64,000 bases of DNA from Klebsiella pneumoniae (GCA_945869725.1 CAMBPO010000005.1:18117-82116), one strand, 5' to 3'; counted from the stretch's first letter, positions 8,805-18,323 are shown. Translations and numbers: made by a program. The notes: generated by a model not told the origin, from the sequence alone.

Positions 8805-10169
8805 ATGCTGTTGATACTAAAAACACGTTTGATATCCCTGGTTCTGCCAACCGTTTTTCCACAACATCTGTTGTCCCGTCTCCGGCGCCGCCAAAAAAAC
8901 GCACTGCTGGCGATATTGTCAGTGGCGGGACTGTTCACAGTCTCTGCAGTGTTTGCGCAGCCGGTGGCGCTGACCAATGCGCGCATTATTGATGGCACGG
9001 GTGCTCCGGTTGTTTTTCCGGGCACCTTGATTATGGATCAGGGAAGGATTGTTGCTGTTGGCGCTTCGACGGATATCCAGGTTCCCGATGGTGCGCGCAT
9101 CATCTCTCTGGAAGGCAAAACACTGATGCCAGGCCTGATCAATGCACATGGTCACGCTGGTGGCGTCCGCGGCCTGGAAACCGGCCACTACAGTGAAGAG
9201 AACCTGCTGCGGCAACTGGCACTGTATGCCAGTTATGGCGTCACCACTGTGGTGAGTCTGGGTGATGACGAAGAAGAGGGCTTTCAGCTGCGTGATAACC
9301 AGAACACCGCAGATCTGGATCGTGCCCGCCTGTTTGTGGCTGGCCCGGTACTTAATCCAGCCACTGTCGAGCAGGCGGTAACGCTGGTGGATCAAACCGC
9401 AGCATTAACTCCGGACTTTGTAAAAATACGCGTTGACGACAATCTAGGCCGCTCACCCAAAATGCCGCCGGAGGTTTACCAGGCTGTCAGTGCTCAAGCG
9501 GATGTTCATCGTATCCCCTTGTCCGTCCATACCTTTTATCAGCAAGACACCAAAGATCTGTTGCGCGCCGGAGCGGATCATATTGCTCACAGCATCCGAG
9601 ACTCGCATGTCGATGAAGAATTCATCGGGCTGATGCTGGAGCGCAACATCTGTTACACACCCACGCTGACCCGCGAAGTATCAACCTATATCTACGAAAG
9701 TGAGCCGGAATTTTTCTCTGACGCTTTTTTTCTGGCCGGTGTTGATGCCGAGGTGCTGACCACACTCAGAGAACCCGAGCGCCAACAACGTATGGCGCAA
9801 AATGATGCGGCCCAGCAATACAAGGCAGCGCTGCCCATTGCGATGACCAATCTTAAATTGCTGTCCGACGCCGGCGTACGTATCGCTATGGGTACCGACA
9901 GCGGTCCACCCGCGCGTTTCCAGGGCTATTTTGAGCATCTGGAAATGTGGATGATGCAAGATGCCGGGATAACACCGATGCAGATCATCAAGTCGGCCAC
10001 TGCCGATGCTGCCGCCTGCATGAACCTGAGTGATACAGGTTCATTGCTGCCCGGGAAGTGGGCTGATCTTCTGGTGCTCAGCGAGGACCCGCTGGAAAAC
10101 ATCCGCAACAGCCGCTCTATTGAGCAGGTCTGGATCGCGGGTAATCAATTACGCCGCCCGCGGTTCTGA
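8805..10169 (+). CDS. Exported amidohydrolase family protein
   Basis: This 454-residue protein of the amidohydrolase superfamily resembles imidazolonepropionase/prolidase-type enzymes. The metal-binding His-x-His is at 115/117 (Asn-Ala-His-Gly-His). A Lys in Phe-Val-Lys-Ile is a candidate carbamylated ligand. Later ligands lie in Ser-Val-His-Thr, Asp-His-Ile-Ala-His and Met-Gly-Thr-Asp-Ser. A long basic N-region and hydrophobic core (about 33-51) form a signal peptide ending Val-Phe-Ala-Gln, so it acts in the periplasm. The start ATG has AAGG 8 nt upstream. Substrate unknown; periplasmic relatives include dipeptidases and lactonases. The last 25 bp overlap the convergent lipoprotein gene. Confidence 0.85.
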   Translation: MLLILKTRLISLVLPTVFPQHLLSRLRRRQKNALLAILSVAGLFTVSAVFAQPVALTNARIIDGTGAPVVFPGTLIMDQGRIVAVGASTDIQVPDGARIISLEGKTLMPGLINAHGHAGGVRGLETGHYSEENLLRQLALYASYGVTTVVSLGDDEEEGFQLRDNQNTADLDRARLFVAGPVLNPATVEQAVTLVDQTAALTPDFVKIRVDDNLGRSPKMPPEVYQAVSAQADVHRIPLSVHTFYQQDTKDLLRAGADHIAHSIRDSHVDEEFIGLMLERNICYTPTLTREVSTYIYESEPEFFSDAFFLAGVDAEVLTTLREPERQQRMAQNDAAQQYKAALPIAMTNLKLLSDAGVRIAMGTDSGPPARFQGYFEHLEMWMMQDAGITPMQIIKSATADAAACMNLSDTGSLLPGKWADLLVLSEDPLENIRNSRSIEQVWIAGNQLRRPRF

Positions 10170-11323
10170 AACAGCAACAAGACGCCAGGCTCTGCAGGTG
10201 CCGATACGATGTCCGGATAACCATCGGCATTCAGATCCGCTATCTGTACATCCGACATCGCACTGGCAGCCAGTGCATAACGCTGCCAATGCGGTGTTTC
10301 TGCCTGATAGTAGAAAACCTGCAAACCGCTTTCACCCCCGACAATGATTTCATCAATACCGTCCTGATTGAGATCAGCAATCTGCAGGACATGCGCACCT
10401 GAACCCGGAACTGGCACAATTTCCATACGCCAACCGCTGACAACCTCAGGTGCAGAACGAAAAACGTACAGTTGCGAAGCGGACGCTCCCAGTGCGGCCA
10501 CAAAATCTGCCTCCGCCCCCGAAGGAGACGGCCCTGACTGTCCTGCAGCCACATCCACAAATCCACCCGAGCCGGATGCCTGCAGTAGTAAAAACTCATC
10601 AACAAACTGACCCCGTGATGCCAGTTCTGTGACATCAACACCCAAAGGCCCTGCGGCTAGCAGCTCCTCACGTCCATCGTCATCCCAATCATGGGCGCGC
10701 AGCCGGTTGATAGGTGGTGTGGATTCGAGCAGCAATGACATCGTGCTCCATCCTCGCGCTCGCGTAGGCGTGTAAACCTCAAGCTCTGGAGATGCAACCA
10801 GCACCCGATTACCGGTACCCGACAAGTCCGCCCACAGCAAAGCGTCAGGTGTAACATCCGTGCGGATGTTTGTCGCAGTCCAGGTGTCATGCATAAGCTC
10901 TCGCCCGGGATTCTGCAACCAAATGAGCTGATCACGTGTGCCCGAGCCAGGTATCGAAAAGCGCCCTGCCAGCGTCAAACTGGCCGGCGATCCTGCAGAC
11001 AAACTGTGCGTGGCGATTGCAGACAGTTCATCGGCCATCAAGGGTATCTGGTACAACTGCCAGGATGGATTCTCAAACCAGTAAACCCGACCCGGGCGCC
11101 GGTTCATCAGCAATACATCAGCACGCAGATCACCACCAATATCCGCCAGCAGAAGCTGTCCGCCACCCGGCACTCTTGCTGCGAGCGGGTCAATCTGAAA
11201 GCTCGCTCTGGTGAAACCGGTGGCTTGACAGGCCGCCAACAACAGCAAGCCAACAACAGAAATCGCCGGTCGCACAAGGAAGGAGCGGGAGCAAGGATAC
11301 TTGTCTGGAGAAGGTGCTGTCAT
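10145..11323 (-). CDS. VCBS/FG-GAP repeat lipoprotein
   Basis: The product has 392 residues from the ATG at 11323 (a second ATG lies 24 bp upstream at 11347). The signal sequence ends in Leu-Ala-Ala-Cys (Cys32), indicating a lipoprotein. The rest is a beta-propeller of VCBS/FG-GAP repeats with Ca-binding-like Asp-x-Asp/Asn-x-Asp-Gly loops, for example Asp-Trp-Asp-Asp-Asp-Gly, Asp-Leu-Asn-Gln-Asp-Gly and Asp-Leu-Asn-Ala-Asp-Gly. It is probably surface or periplasmic. Such propellers bind ligands or proteins and the specific role is unknown. No neighbour suggests a pathway. Confidence 0.75.
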   Translation of the reverse strand: MTAPSPDKYPCSRSFLVRPAISVVGLLLLAACQATGFTRASFQIDPLAARVPGGGQLLLADIGGDLRADVLLMNRRPGRVYWFENPSWQLYQIPLMADELSAIATHSLSAGSPASLTLAGRFSIPGSGTRDQLIWLQNPGRELMHDTWTATNIRTDVTPDALLWADLSGTGNRVLVASPELEVYTPTRARGWSTMSLLLESTPPINRLRAHDWDDDGREELLAAGPLGVDVTELASRGQFVDEFLLLQASGSGGFVDVAAGQSGPSPSGAEADFVAALGASASQLYVFRSAPEVVSGWRMEIVPVPGSGAHVLQIADLNQDGIDEIIVGGESGLQVFYYQAETPHWQRYALAASAMSDVQIADLNADGYPDIVSAPAEPGVLLLFQNRGRRN

Positions 11324-11464
11324 AAGGTGAGGTGGAGCATAAAGCACAGCCCACGGCGGTTCAACAGGCTGTTTCTTTCTTGAAATCGACAGTGGTAAGC
11401 TGACTCAACTGGTAACACGAACAACCCTCACTGACATCAAACATGACACTCTGGAGACAACAGT

Positions 11465-12637
11465 ATGGATGATTTCTGGAGCAGTAACAAAACCCAGAAT
11501 TTTACTGGCGCGGTGGTACTGGTGATTGTGAGTTCTTTGTCGGTCTATCTGTTGGCTCAGAACGCTCAGCAATGGACGCCACAACTCACGCTGATCAGCG
11601 CCCTGTTTCTGCTGCACATAACCTGTTACTTCATCTTTACATCAGAATGGGCGCTTAACTCACGCAAACGATTGTTTATTCTGCTTTGTATAGAAATTAC
11701 GGCAATTGCCTCGCTGTATTTTCTGGTCAGTATCAGTTTTGTCGCCATCCTCGGCATCATCTGGATCGTGCAGATCACCGAAACCTACCCCATACGCACT
11801 ACCGGCTGGTTACTGCTGGGTGTCGTCAGCTTGTACACCATCAGTCAGCTGTTTCACTGGGGCGACTCCAGCCTGATGCTCACTATCACCGGCTCTATCA
11901 CGCTGGGGCTCTTTCACTTGTTTGCAGTGATCGCAACACACAGAGCAAAACGTGAACAGGAATTGCGGAAGGAGACAGCAGCCTTGAACAGGGAGTTGCT
12001 GGCCACCCGGGAACTGCTAACCGAACACTCGCGTCAGGCCGAAAGACTGCGTATTGCGCGTGATCTGCATGATCTGCTTGGACACCACCTGACCGCGCAG
12101 ATTCTTCAACTGGAGGTCGCAACACATTTGACTGACGGGCAGGGCCGGCAGAAAGTGGAGCAGGCATTGGCACTCGGGAAGCTGTTACTGAGCGATCTGC
12201 GCACCGCTGTCAGCGAGTTACGGGAAGACGAACCCGTCAACTTTATCGATGCCATGCACAAGTTGATCAATGGATTGCCTGGTATCACTGTTGACCTGAA
12301 TTTGAGCAGCGTGCCAGGTGACACGCAAATAGCCGACACCTTGTTACGCTGCACTCGTGAAGCGCTAACCAATGTGCTGCGCCACAGTGCTGCTACGCGT
12401 TGTCATATTGATTTTCGAGCGGATGATATGTGTTACCACCTGCGGATCAATGACAACGGCACTCATAGCGGGCCGATCACGCCAGGAAACGGACTCAAAG
12501 GTATCAAGGAACGCATCGAAGAAGCAGGTGGCTGTGTAGACTGGTCAAATGAGCAGGGTTTCATTTTGCATATACGCCTACCCATCAACAGATTACTGAC
12601 AGAGAAGTGTCCGCCCGTTACAACATCGCCCGCCTGA
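11465..12637 (+). CDS. NarL-type sensor histidine kinase (orphan)
   Basis: The 390-residue membrane kinase has about six hydrophobic helices within residues 15-160, a coiled coil (about 160-195), then a HisKA_3 dimerisation domain. The phosphoacceptor is His202 in Arg-Asp-Leu-His-Asp. A HATPase_c domain follows with an N box (Glu-Ala-Leu-Thr-Asn-Val-Leu-Arg-His) and a Gly-Asn-Gly-Leu-Lys-Gly motif. There is no periplasmic sensor domain, so the stimulus is probably sensed in or near the membrane. HisKA_3 kinases normally sit beside a LuxR-type response regulator; none is adjacent here. Its 3' end overlaps the convergent phnE gene by 20 bp. Confidence 0.88.
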   Translation: MDDFWSSNKTQNFTGAVVLVIVSSLSVYLLAQNAQQWTPQLTLISALFLLHITCYFIFTSEWALNSRKRLFILLCIEITAIASLYFLVSISFVAILGIIWIVQITETYPIRTTGWLLLGVVSLYTISQLFHWGDSSLMLTITGSITLGLFHLFAVIATHRAKREQELRKETAALNRELLATRELLTEHSRQAERLRIARDLHDLLGHHLTAQILQLEVATHLTDGQGRQKVEQALALGKLLLSDLRTAVSELREDEPVNFIDAMHKLINGLPGITVDLNLSSVPGDTQIADTLLRCTREALTNVLRHSAATRCHIDFRADDMCYHLRINDNGTHSGPITPGNGLKGIKERIEEAGGCVDWSNEQGFILHIRLPINRLLTEKCPPVTTSPA

Positions 12638-13430
12638 CTTTGGCTGATACCCATTCGGAGACCACAACGGTTGCAAAAATCAGCACAAATACCGTGGCCA
12701 CCTCTCCCCATGCCAGATTATTGATGGAGGCATTCATTTGCAGTCCGATACCGCCAGCTCCAACCAGACCCAGCGTCGTCGCTTCGCGGATATTGATATC
12801 CCAGCGGTAAACGCAAATACCTGCAAATGCCGGCATGATTTGCGGCCATACCGCCCAGGCTAATACCTGACCGCGGCCGGCTCCGGTTGCCGACAGGGCC
12901 TCGACCGGAGTCGGATGAATTTCTTCTATCGCCTCATAAAGCAGTTTCCCGACAAATCCGATCGAACGCAGCGCGATAGCCAACATGCCAGCAAAACTTC
13001 CCGGCCCGACAATGGTCACCAGCAACATTGCCCAGATCAGCGCATTAATGGATCGGGAACTGACAATAATCGCCAGTGCAACTGCACGCAGAGCTGGATG
13101 AGGGGTGGTGTTGCGTGCTGCCAGAAAGGCCAAAGGAAAGGCGATGACAATACCCATGACCGTCCCCACGGTCGCTATGTTGATGGTGTCCCACAAGGGC
13201 AGCATCAACGAGCCGGTGATACTCCAGTCGGGCGGAATCATGCGCCCGATCAGACTGGCAGCCTGCTCGTCCGCATCGTAAAGAAATTCCCAGATTGTAT
13301 TTTCCGAGATCAGCGCCCAGCACCAGACAAACAACATGCCTCCCAGCATCCAGCCTGCCCAATGAGCATACTGTTGCAAAGGTTCACGCTTTTTCCAGAC
13401 TGGCTGATCTCCGTGTTTTATCAGCGGCAT
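12618..13430 (-). CDS. phnE: Phosphonate-type ABC transporter permease (second copy)
   Basis: This is a 270-residue inner-membrane permease of the PhnE family, with about six membrane helices and the EAA-like cytoplasmic loop near its middle (Pro-Val-Glu-Ala-Leu-Ser-Ala-Thr-Gly-Ala). A Gly-Ala-Gly-Gly-Ile-Gly segment near the C-terminus is typical of PhnE. The frame can be extended to a GTG at 13442. The ATG at 13428-13430 overlaps the stop of the preceding permease (TAATG) and is preferred. It forms the membrane channel with the upstream PhnE paralogue. Confidence 0.85.
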   Translation of the reverse strand: MPLIKHGDQPVWKKREPLQQYAHWAGWMLGGMLFVWCWALISENTIWEFLYDADEQAASLIGRMIPPDWSITGSLMLPLWDTINIATVGTVMGIVIAFPLAFLAARNTTPHPALRAVALAIIVSSRSINALIWAMLLVTIVGPGSFAGMLAIALRSIGFVGKLLYEAIEEIHPTPVEALSATGAGRGQVLAWAVWPQIMPAFAGICVYRWDINIREATTLGLVGAGGIGLQMNASINNLAWGEVATVFVLIFATVVVSEWVSAKVRRAML

Positions 13431-14272
13431 TATTGTGTCCACTTGCGAACATACCCGGACAGGTATTCGCTGGTCATCACGATCACAATAATCAGCAGCA
13501 GAATGGCTGCAGAAGTATCGTAATCGTAGCGGTTGATGGAAGTATTCAGCGTGGCGCCAATGCCCCCGGCGCCGACGATACCAATGACGGCAGACTCGCG
13601 GAAATTGATATCCAGTCTGTAGAGTGACAAACCTATCAGGCGCGGCATTACTTGCGGCTGCACCGCAAAATTAACCCATTGCAACCAACTGGCGCCGGTT
13701 GCGCGAATGGCCTCCAGCGGCTCGCGCTGGGTATCCTCAATATCCTCAGCCAACAGCTTTGCCATAAAACCGATGGTCGCAAATGCCAGGGTTACCACTC
13801 CCGCCAGAGGACCAAAGCCAAACATGGCAACAAACAAAATGGCAATGATGATTTCCTGAAAAGTCCGCGACAAGGCAATGATGGTGCGACATACAAAATA
13901 CACCGGCAATGGCGATATATTGCGCGCAGCGCCAAGTCCCACAGGAATGGCCAGCAGCACTCCGATCACCGTTGCCGCCAGCGTCATCGTCAGGCTTTCT
14001 TTGAGTCCGGCAAAAATTTCCCCGCTGCGCGACACAAAGTCCGGCTGCAGAAACGAAGCCATAAAAGCCAGACCCCGATCCATACCCTGAGCCACGCGCG
14101 CCCAGTTAACATCAACACTTAACCATGCGAGCACGATGTATAACAGCACAGACGCGTTTAACGCCCAGCGCCAGCGCGTATCACGTATCAACGGCAAAGG
14201 CTTCCAGATACCCTCCTTCAATAAGGCAAGGCGATGAGCATCGACACCTGAGTCAGGCAATGTGCGACTCAT
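13430..14272 (-). CDS. phnE: Phosphonate-type ABC transporter permease (first copy)
   Basis: The 280-residue PhnE-family permease has six predicted membrane segments and the conserved [10 protein letters not shown] loop that contacts the ATPase. The C-terminal Gly-Ala-Gly-Gly-Ile-Gly motif is shared with the next gene. Its ATG overlaps the phnC stop (ATGA), so translation is probably coupled. Two unequal permeases in tandem imply a heterodimeric channel. Imported ligands in this family are phosphonates, phosphite or hypophosphite. Confidence 0.88.
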   Translation of the reverse strand: MSRTLPDSGVDAHRLALLKEGIWKPLPLIRDTRWRWALNASVLLYIVLAWLSVDVNWARVAQGMDRGLAFMASFLQPDFVSRSGEIFAGLKESLTMTLAATVIGVLLAIPVGLGAARNISPLPVYFVCRTIIALSRTFQEIIIAILFVAMFGFGPLAGVVTLAFATIGFMAKLLAEDIEDTQREPLEAIRATGASWLQWVNFAVQPQVMPRLIGLSLYRLDINFRESAVIGIVGAGGIGATLNTSINRYDYDTSAAILLLIIVIVMTSEYLSGYVRKWTQ

Positions 14273-15102
14273 GGATGACTGCCTTGACCCATCGGCTTTA
14301 ACAGGTCACCTGCCGAAGCTTCCGGCTCATCGGATTCTTCCTGGCCAGTCCCGGCGGCGGACCAATCCTCTTCACCATAAATATCCGTCAGTGTCTTTTC
14401 GTTCAAACCTGAAGGTGGGCCGTCAAAGACCAGCTTACCTGCTCGCAGACCTACAACGCGATCAACAAACTGTTGAGCAAGCACAACGTCATGAATGTTA
14501 ATCACTGCAGCCAGCTGCTGCTCGCGGCACAACTCACAGATCAGGCGCATAATCTGTCGTGAGGTTTTGGGGTCGAGACTGGCGGTAGGCTCATCAACCA
14601 GCAGTAACTTGGGATTTTGCACCAATGCGCGAGCGATACCGACACGCTGCTTCTGACCGCCTGACAATGCATCGCCGCGCTTGTCAAACATGGTTTCCAG
14701 GCCCACCCGCTCCAGCAGATTCAGCGCCTGTTTAACATCTGACGATGGGAATTTACGAAGAAAACTGCGCCAGAAGCCCGTGTAGGCTAATCGTCCGGAC
14801 AGCACGTTTTCCATCACTGACAGACGTTCAACCAGGGCATGGTTCTGAAAAATCATTCCAATCTGACGACGCGCCTGCCGCAGCTTTGCGCCGCGCACCC
14901 GTGTAATGTCCTGTCCGTCAAGCATCACAGACCCGGAAGTAGGCTCCACCAATCTGTTCACACAACGAATCAATGTACTTTTTCCGGCACCGGAAGGGCC
15001 GATCAGCGCCATGACCTGGCCTGCTGGCACCTCTAGAGTGATATCACTCAGCGCAAGATCACCCGTATCATACCGTTTGCTCAGCCCGGTCAATTTCAGC
15101 AT
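14269..15102 (-). CDS. phnC: Phosphonate-type ABC transporter ATP-binding protein
   Basis: The 277-residue ABC ATPase of the PhnC family has Walker A Gly-Pro-Ser-Gly-Ala-Gly-Lys-Ser (about residues 36-43), signature Leu-Ser-Gly-Gly-Gln, Walker B Leu-Leu-Leu-Val-Asp-Glu-Pro and a switch His. It energises the two adjacent PhnE permeases. The ~30 C-terminal residues are rich in Glu and Gly and extend beyond the usual core. The gene lies 22 bp downstream of phnD and overlaps the first phnE by 4 bp. Confidence 0.92.
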   Translation of the reverse strand: MLKLTGLSKRYDTGDLALSDITLEVPAGQVMALIGPSGAGKSTLIRCVNRLVEPTSGSVMLDGQDITRVRGAKLRQARRQIGMIFQNHALVERLSVMENVLSGRLAYTGFWRSFLRKFPSSDVKQALNLLERVGLETMFDKRGDALSGGQKQRVGIARALVQNPKLLLVDEPTASLDPKTSRQIMRLICELCREQQLAAVINIHDVVLAQQFVDRVVGLRAGKLVFDGPPSGLNEKTLTDIYGEEDWSAAGTGQEESDEPEASAGDLLKPMGQGSHP

Positions 15103-15124
15103 GCTTTCCTCTTATTTTTGTTGG

Positions 15125-16102
15125 TCAATCGCAGTTGTAGACCGTATCGTTTGCTTCATCAATTTCTCTGACGACCCTCCAGTGTTCCTGGTAAGTAATC
15201 GGAATAAACTGTGCCATGCCGGCGTCAGCAAACTCGCGCTGCAAGGCACTGCCTTCCCAGTTGAAACTGAAAAACGCCTCGCGAATCTTCCTGCTTAACT
15301 CAGGCGTGAGGTTGTGCGAAACACCGTAGGCAGTTGTCGGAAAAGTCAGCGACTTATAAATTGAACGGTACTGGCTGGCATTGACGACGTCACGTCCTTC
15401 CATTCGCTTGAGCACTTCATTGGCGACGGCAGCCGCTTCATAGTCTCCATTAACAACGCCCAGTATGGAGTTGTCATGACTACCTGAGAACACCGTGCGA
15501 TAGTCTGTTCCTGCCTGCAAACCAAATTCGTTCTGTAACAACGTCGATGGCGCCTTAAATCCCGAGTTGGAAGTTGGCGCCGTGAACGCCAGTTGTCGGC
15601 CTCTCAGATCTGCGCCACTTTGAATACCGCTGTCAGGGAAGGTGATGATTTCCATCTCATAGCCATAACTGCGATCTGCCGACGCCATCATGGCAAAGGG
15701 CACAAATCCGGCGCAATTCACGGCCACCGGGGTTGAGCCGGTATTAAAACCGGCGATATGCAAACGACCCGCACGCAAGGCCTCCAGTTGCGCAGCATTA
15801 GACTGCACTGGAAAAAAGCGCACTTCTTTGCCGGTGGCGCCTTCCATGTGCGCGATAAACTCATCCCAGACACGAGAATACAAAGCGGGGTCTTCAACCG
15901 GAGTGTAGGCAAAAACCAGAATCGAGGGGTCGCGCCACCGTTCAGAATCATCAGGCTGATCCGCCACCAGATCAGCGTTCATATCCTGATAACGCGGGGA
16001 TAACTGGGCGCTGACGCTATTGCTCACAAGCATTATGCAGGCGCCGGATAACACCAGCGCTCCGGCTGATATCCTGTGTCTGACAGTAAACAAATGGCTC
16101 AT
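15125..16102 (-). CDS. phnD: Phosphonate-type periplasmic substrate-binding protein
   Basis: The 325-residue PhnD-family solute-binding protein has a Sec signal (about 1-33, ending Val-Ser-Ala-Gln). The fold has the usual landmarks: a Tyr-Thr-Pro-Val-Glu-Asp start, a Leu-Arg-Ala-Gly-Arg-Leu-His-Ile-Ala-Gly-Phe segment and a ligand-binding Thr-Ser-Asn-Ser-Gly-Phe loop, as in phosphonate/phosphite binders. It would deliver substrate to PhnC/PhnE/PhnE encoded just downstream. No C-P lyase, phnWX, phnYZ or ptxD gene is in the window, so the ligand cannot be assigned. Confidence 0.88.
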   Translation of the reverse strand: MSHLFTVRHRISAGALVLSGACIMLVSNSVSAQLSPRYQDMNADLVADQPDDSERWRDPSILVFAYTPVEDPALYSRVWDEFIAHMEGATGKEVRFFPVQSNAAQLEALRAGRLHIAGFNTGSTPVAVNCAGFVPFAMMASADRSYGYEMEIITFPDSGIQSGADLRGRQLAFTAPTSNSGFKAPSTLLQNEFGLQAGTDYRTVFSGSHDNSILGVVNGDYEAAAVANEVLKRMEGRDVVNASQYRSIYKSLTFPTTAYGVSHNLTPELSRKIREAFFSFNWEGSALQREFADAGMAQFIPITYQEHWRVVREIDEANDTVYNCD

Positions 16103-16204
16103 GATGATCTTGCACTCGTTCCAGAACAGCCTTTAGGCGGCTGCAAAAATGAAGCCGATCATAACACCTGCCCGCAACGGGTCAACCATCACACCCGCCA
16201 TGCA

Positions 16205-16717
16205 TCATGCTAGGCTCATGGCCTGGCGACTCTGCTCGAGTACGCGTGTTTTATCGCCATCGTTAATCAGGCGGAAACTGTTGTCGCGCGGCGGTTCAAA
16301 ATCCTTGAACAATGCTGCAGCACTGGCAGCACGAATCCCTTGGCCGCGCTGCTCAAGGCGCTTGATGATCATATCCAGTGGAGCATCTACCCAGACAAAT
16401 GTCAGCTGCGGCAGGTGCTTTCGCAAGAAATCCCGATGCTTTTGTTTGTAGGCACCTTGAGTGACTATCAAGGGCAGATCAGATTGCTGTCGGTCTTTGA
16501 TGTGCTCCAGCAGTTGTGAAAAATATTCATCCCTCATGCTATCTGTAAAAGGCCGCGCCTCGGTCAGCGCCAACTTCATTTCCGCTGTGATATCAATATC
16601 AGCGTGGTAAACAGGCCATCCGGTCTGTTGTGATATGACGTCACCCACATATGACTTTCCTGCACCGGAGAGTCCAAACAAAAACCAAACCGCCGCGCTT
16701 TTCTGTGTTGCTGTCAT
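16205..16717 (-). CDS. Gluconokinase-like P-loop kinase
   Basis: This is a 170-residue P-loop kinase. Walker A Gly-Leu-Ser-Gly-Ala-Gly-Lys-Ser is at 15-22, followed by an Asp-Ile-Asp substrate segment and a Pro-Phe-Thr-Asp-Ser-Met-Arg-Asp motif like that of gluconokinase and shikimate-kinase relatives. It is smaller and different in lid sequence from PhnN. It lies about 100 bp upstream of phnD in the same direction and may be co-transcribed. A role in phosphorylating an imported or derived small molecule is possible but unproven. Confidence 0.65.
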   Translation of the reverse strand: MTATQKSAAVWFLFGLSGAGKSYVGDVISQQTGWPVYHADIDITAEMKLALTEARPFTDSMRDEYFSQLLEHIKDRQQSDLPLIVTQGAYKQKHRDFLRKHLPQLTFVWVDAPLDMIIKRLEQRGQGIRAASAAALFKDFEPPRDNSFRLINDGDKTRVLEQSRQAMSLA

Positions 16718-16841
16718 TCCGATTGGATCCCGTGAAGCTTTCCGTATTGTCCGACCTTCCCAATTGTGGCCTGACGTGGATTTTGGCAGGTGCCTGCGTG
16801 TATGATTCGTTACTTTCTCTAATCTATGACGGACATCACCA

Positions 16842-17564
16842 ATGGGTAGATCTTACCAGAACCGCAAAGAGTCGATGGCCAAAACTGCGGCCGCAAAAAC
16901 CAAAGTCTACAGCCGTTTTGCACGCGAAATATACATGTGTGCAAAAAGCGGAGGTACTGATCCTGATGGCAACTTGTCATTGCGCGGCATGCTGGAGCGC
17001 GCCAAAAAAAATCAGGTCCCCTCACATGTCATCGACAAAGCGATTGAAAAAGCCAAAGGCGGCGGAGGGGAAGATTTTTCGCCAGCGCGTTATGAAGGCT
17101 ATGGCCCGGGCAACTGTATGGTCATTGTAGAGTGCCTGACAGACAACCCCAATCGTACCTTTGGCGATGTGCGTTTATGTTTTACCAAAACCAAATCCAG
17201 AATTGGCACACAAGGCAATGTCAGCCATATGTTTGATCATTGCGCCATCCTGTCGGTGGCTGGAACGAATGAAGACATCATCCTGGAAGCATTGTTGAAT
17301 GCTGATGTCGATGTTACCGACATCGAAAATGAGGAAGGTCACATTACTGTGTTTGTTCCGCATACCGAGTACGCCAAAGCGCGACAGGCAATCCGCTCAG
17401 CGATGAAAGATGTTGAGTTTGAGGTGGATGAGATTCAGTTTATCCCGCAATCATCTACATCGGTGACCGGTGAAGACGTGCAGATGTTTGAAAAGTTTAT
17501 GGACATGCTGAATGAACTGGATGACGTCCAAAACGTTTATCACAACGCCGTATTTGAAGAGTGA
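16842..17564 (+). CDS. YebC/PmpR-family protein, YeeN type
   Basis: The 240-residue TACO1/YebC-family protein starts Met-Gly-Arg-Ser-Tyr-Gln-Asn-Arg, as in the E. coli YeeN branch rather than the YebC branch (Met-Ala-Gly-His-Ser). The N-terminal helical domain carries the conserved Lys-Gly-Gly-Gly-Gly loop and Glu-Gly-Tyr-Gly-Pro-Gly motif. Family members are described as transcriptional regulators and, more recently, as ribosome-associated factors that help translate proline stretches. Which applies to YeeN-type proteins is open. It is monocistronic, convergent with the DTW-domain gene. Confidence 0.88.
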   Translation: MGRSYQNRKESMAKTAAAKTKVYSRFAREIYMCAKSGGTDPDGNLSLRGMLERAKKNQVPSHVIDKAIEKAKGGGGEDFSPARYEGYGPGNCMVIVECLTDNPNRTFGDVRLCFTKTKSRIGTQGNVSHMFDHCAILSVAGTNEDIILEALLNADVDVTDIENEEGHITVFVPHTEYAKARQAIRSAMKDVEFEVDEIQFIPQSSTSVTGEDVQMFEKFMDMLNELDDVQNVYHNAVFEE

Positions 17565-17611
17565 AGCCAACTCGCCGAGGCACGGTCATTCCGCGTGCGC
17601 ATACCCGATTA

Positions 17612-18223
17612 TCAGTCCAGATAATTGGATTGGTAAACCACATCGCCCATATGACGTATCTGTTGATCAATTACCCAGTCCATGGTGGTCAGCAAACCTT
17701 CAAATGAGTGCCCGTCGCGCTCGAGCGTTGCCAGTGTAAACGCTACGGCTTCCAATGTAGACAACGCGTGAATGCCGGGTTGCTGCCGAATGCGGTAACG
17801 CGAAGGTATGATTGGAGCCAGACTGTACCTTGGCAATTGTGCCAACCAAGGCAGCCGGTGCATTATCTTTCGACTCCGCCGCCAACTGGCATCAATAAAT
17901 ATCAAAGGCCTCTTTGGTAGTTCTGCCAATACTGACAGGCTCTTTGATTGCACTCCGGGATAAATCAAAACAGGACTTGAGGCGCGTAATTCTTCCAAAG
18001 CAGACATGCAGGTCGCACTGATATTGTCCGGATCAACAACAAGCAAATGGCAATTTGACAAAGACAACGCAGCGATGCGGGCAGTGCCAATCGCGTGGGC
18101 CGATTCCCGTAGATCCTGAATAATGTAAACCAGCCACTCATTTCGCAGTTGCGAGAGATGTGGACAATAACAGACTGGTATAGGACGCAGGCAGTTGCTG
18201 CAGATTGGACGAGGCATATCCAT
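17612..18223 (-). CDS. DTW-domain tRNA-uridine aminocarboxypropyltransferase
   Basis: The product has 203 residues. An N-terminal zinc-like cluster Cys-x2-Cys-x7-Cys-x-Cys is followed by a DTW domain with Asp-Ala-Ser-Trp in place of the canonical Asp-x-Thr-Trp, then Arg-Arg-Ser-Arg-Lys. Homologues (TapT/YfiP, TuaA) transfer the aminocarboxypropyl group of S-adenosylmethionine to a tRNA uridine (acp3U). The Ser for Thr change is conservative. The gene lies downstream of pnp in the same direction, behind a hairpin terminator. Confidence 0.85.
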   Translation of the reverse strand: MDMPRPICSNCLRPIPVCYCPHLSQLRNEWLVYIIQDLRESAHAIGTARIAALSLSNCHLLVVDPDNISATCMSALEELRASSPVLIYPGVQSKSLSVLAELPKRPLIFIDASWRRSRKIMHRLPWLAQLPRYSLAPIIPSRYRIRQQPGIHALSTLEAVAFTLATLERDGHSFEGLLTTMDWVIDQQIRHMGDVVYQSNYLD

Positions 18224-18251
18224 GCCTTCAACGAGGTATCTTGATTTAAAG

Positions 18252-18275
18252 CCGGCAAGCTTTTCAACTTGCCGG
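18252..18275 (-). terminator. Terminator hairpin after pnp
   Basis: A perfect 8-bp stem (CCGGCAAG with CTTGCCGG) and an 8-nt loop lie between the pnp stop and the next gene on the minus strand. A short T-run follows (CTTTAAA), so it is a modest Rho-independent terminator or an RNA 3'-end stabiliser. Confidence 0.55.
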
Positions 18276-18288
18276 TCGTAACGGTCAA

Positions 18289-18314
18289 AACAGGCACCTG
18301 CGAACAGGCACCTG
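18289..18314. repeat. Tandem 12-bp direct repeat in the pnp 3' region
   Basis: AACAGGCACCTG occurs at 18289-18300 and 18303-18314 (period 14), just downstream of the pnp stop. It may be a local slippage duplication; no function is evident. Confidence 0.6.
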
Positions 18315-18323
18315 TTGGAAACA

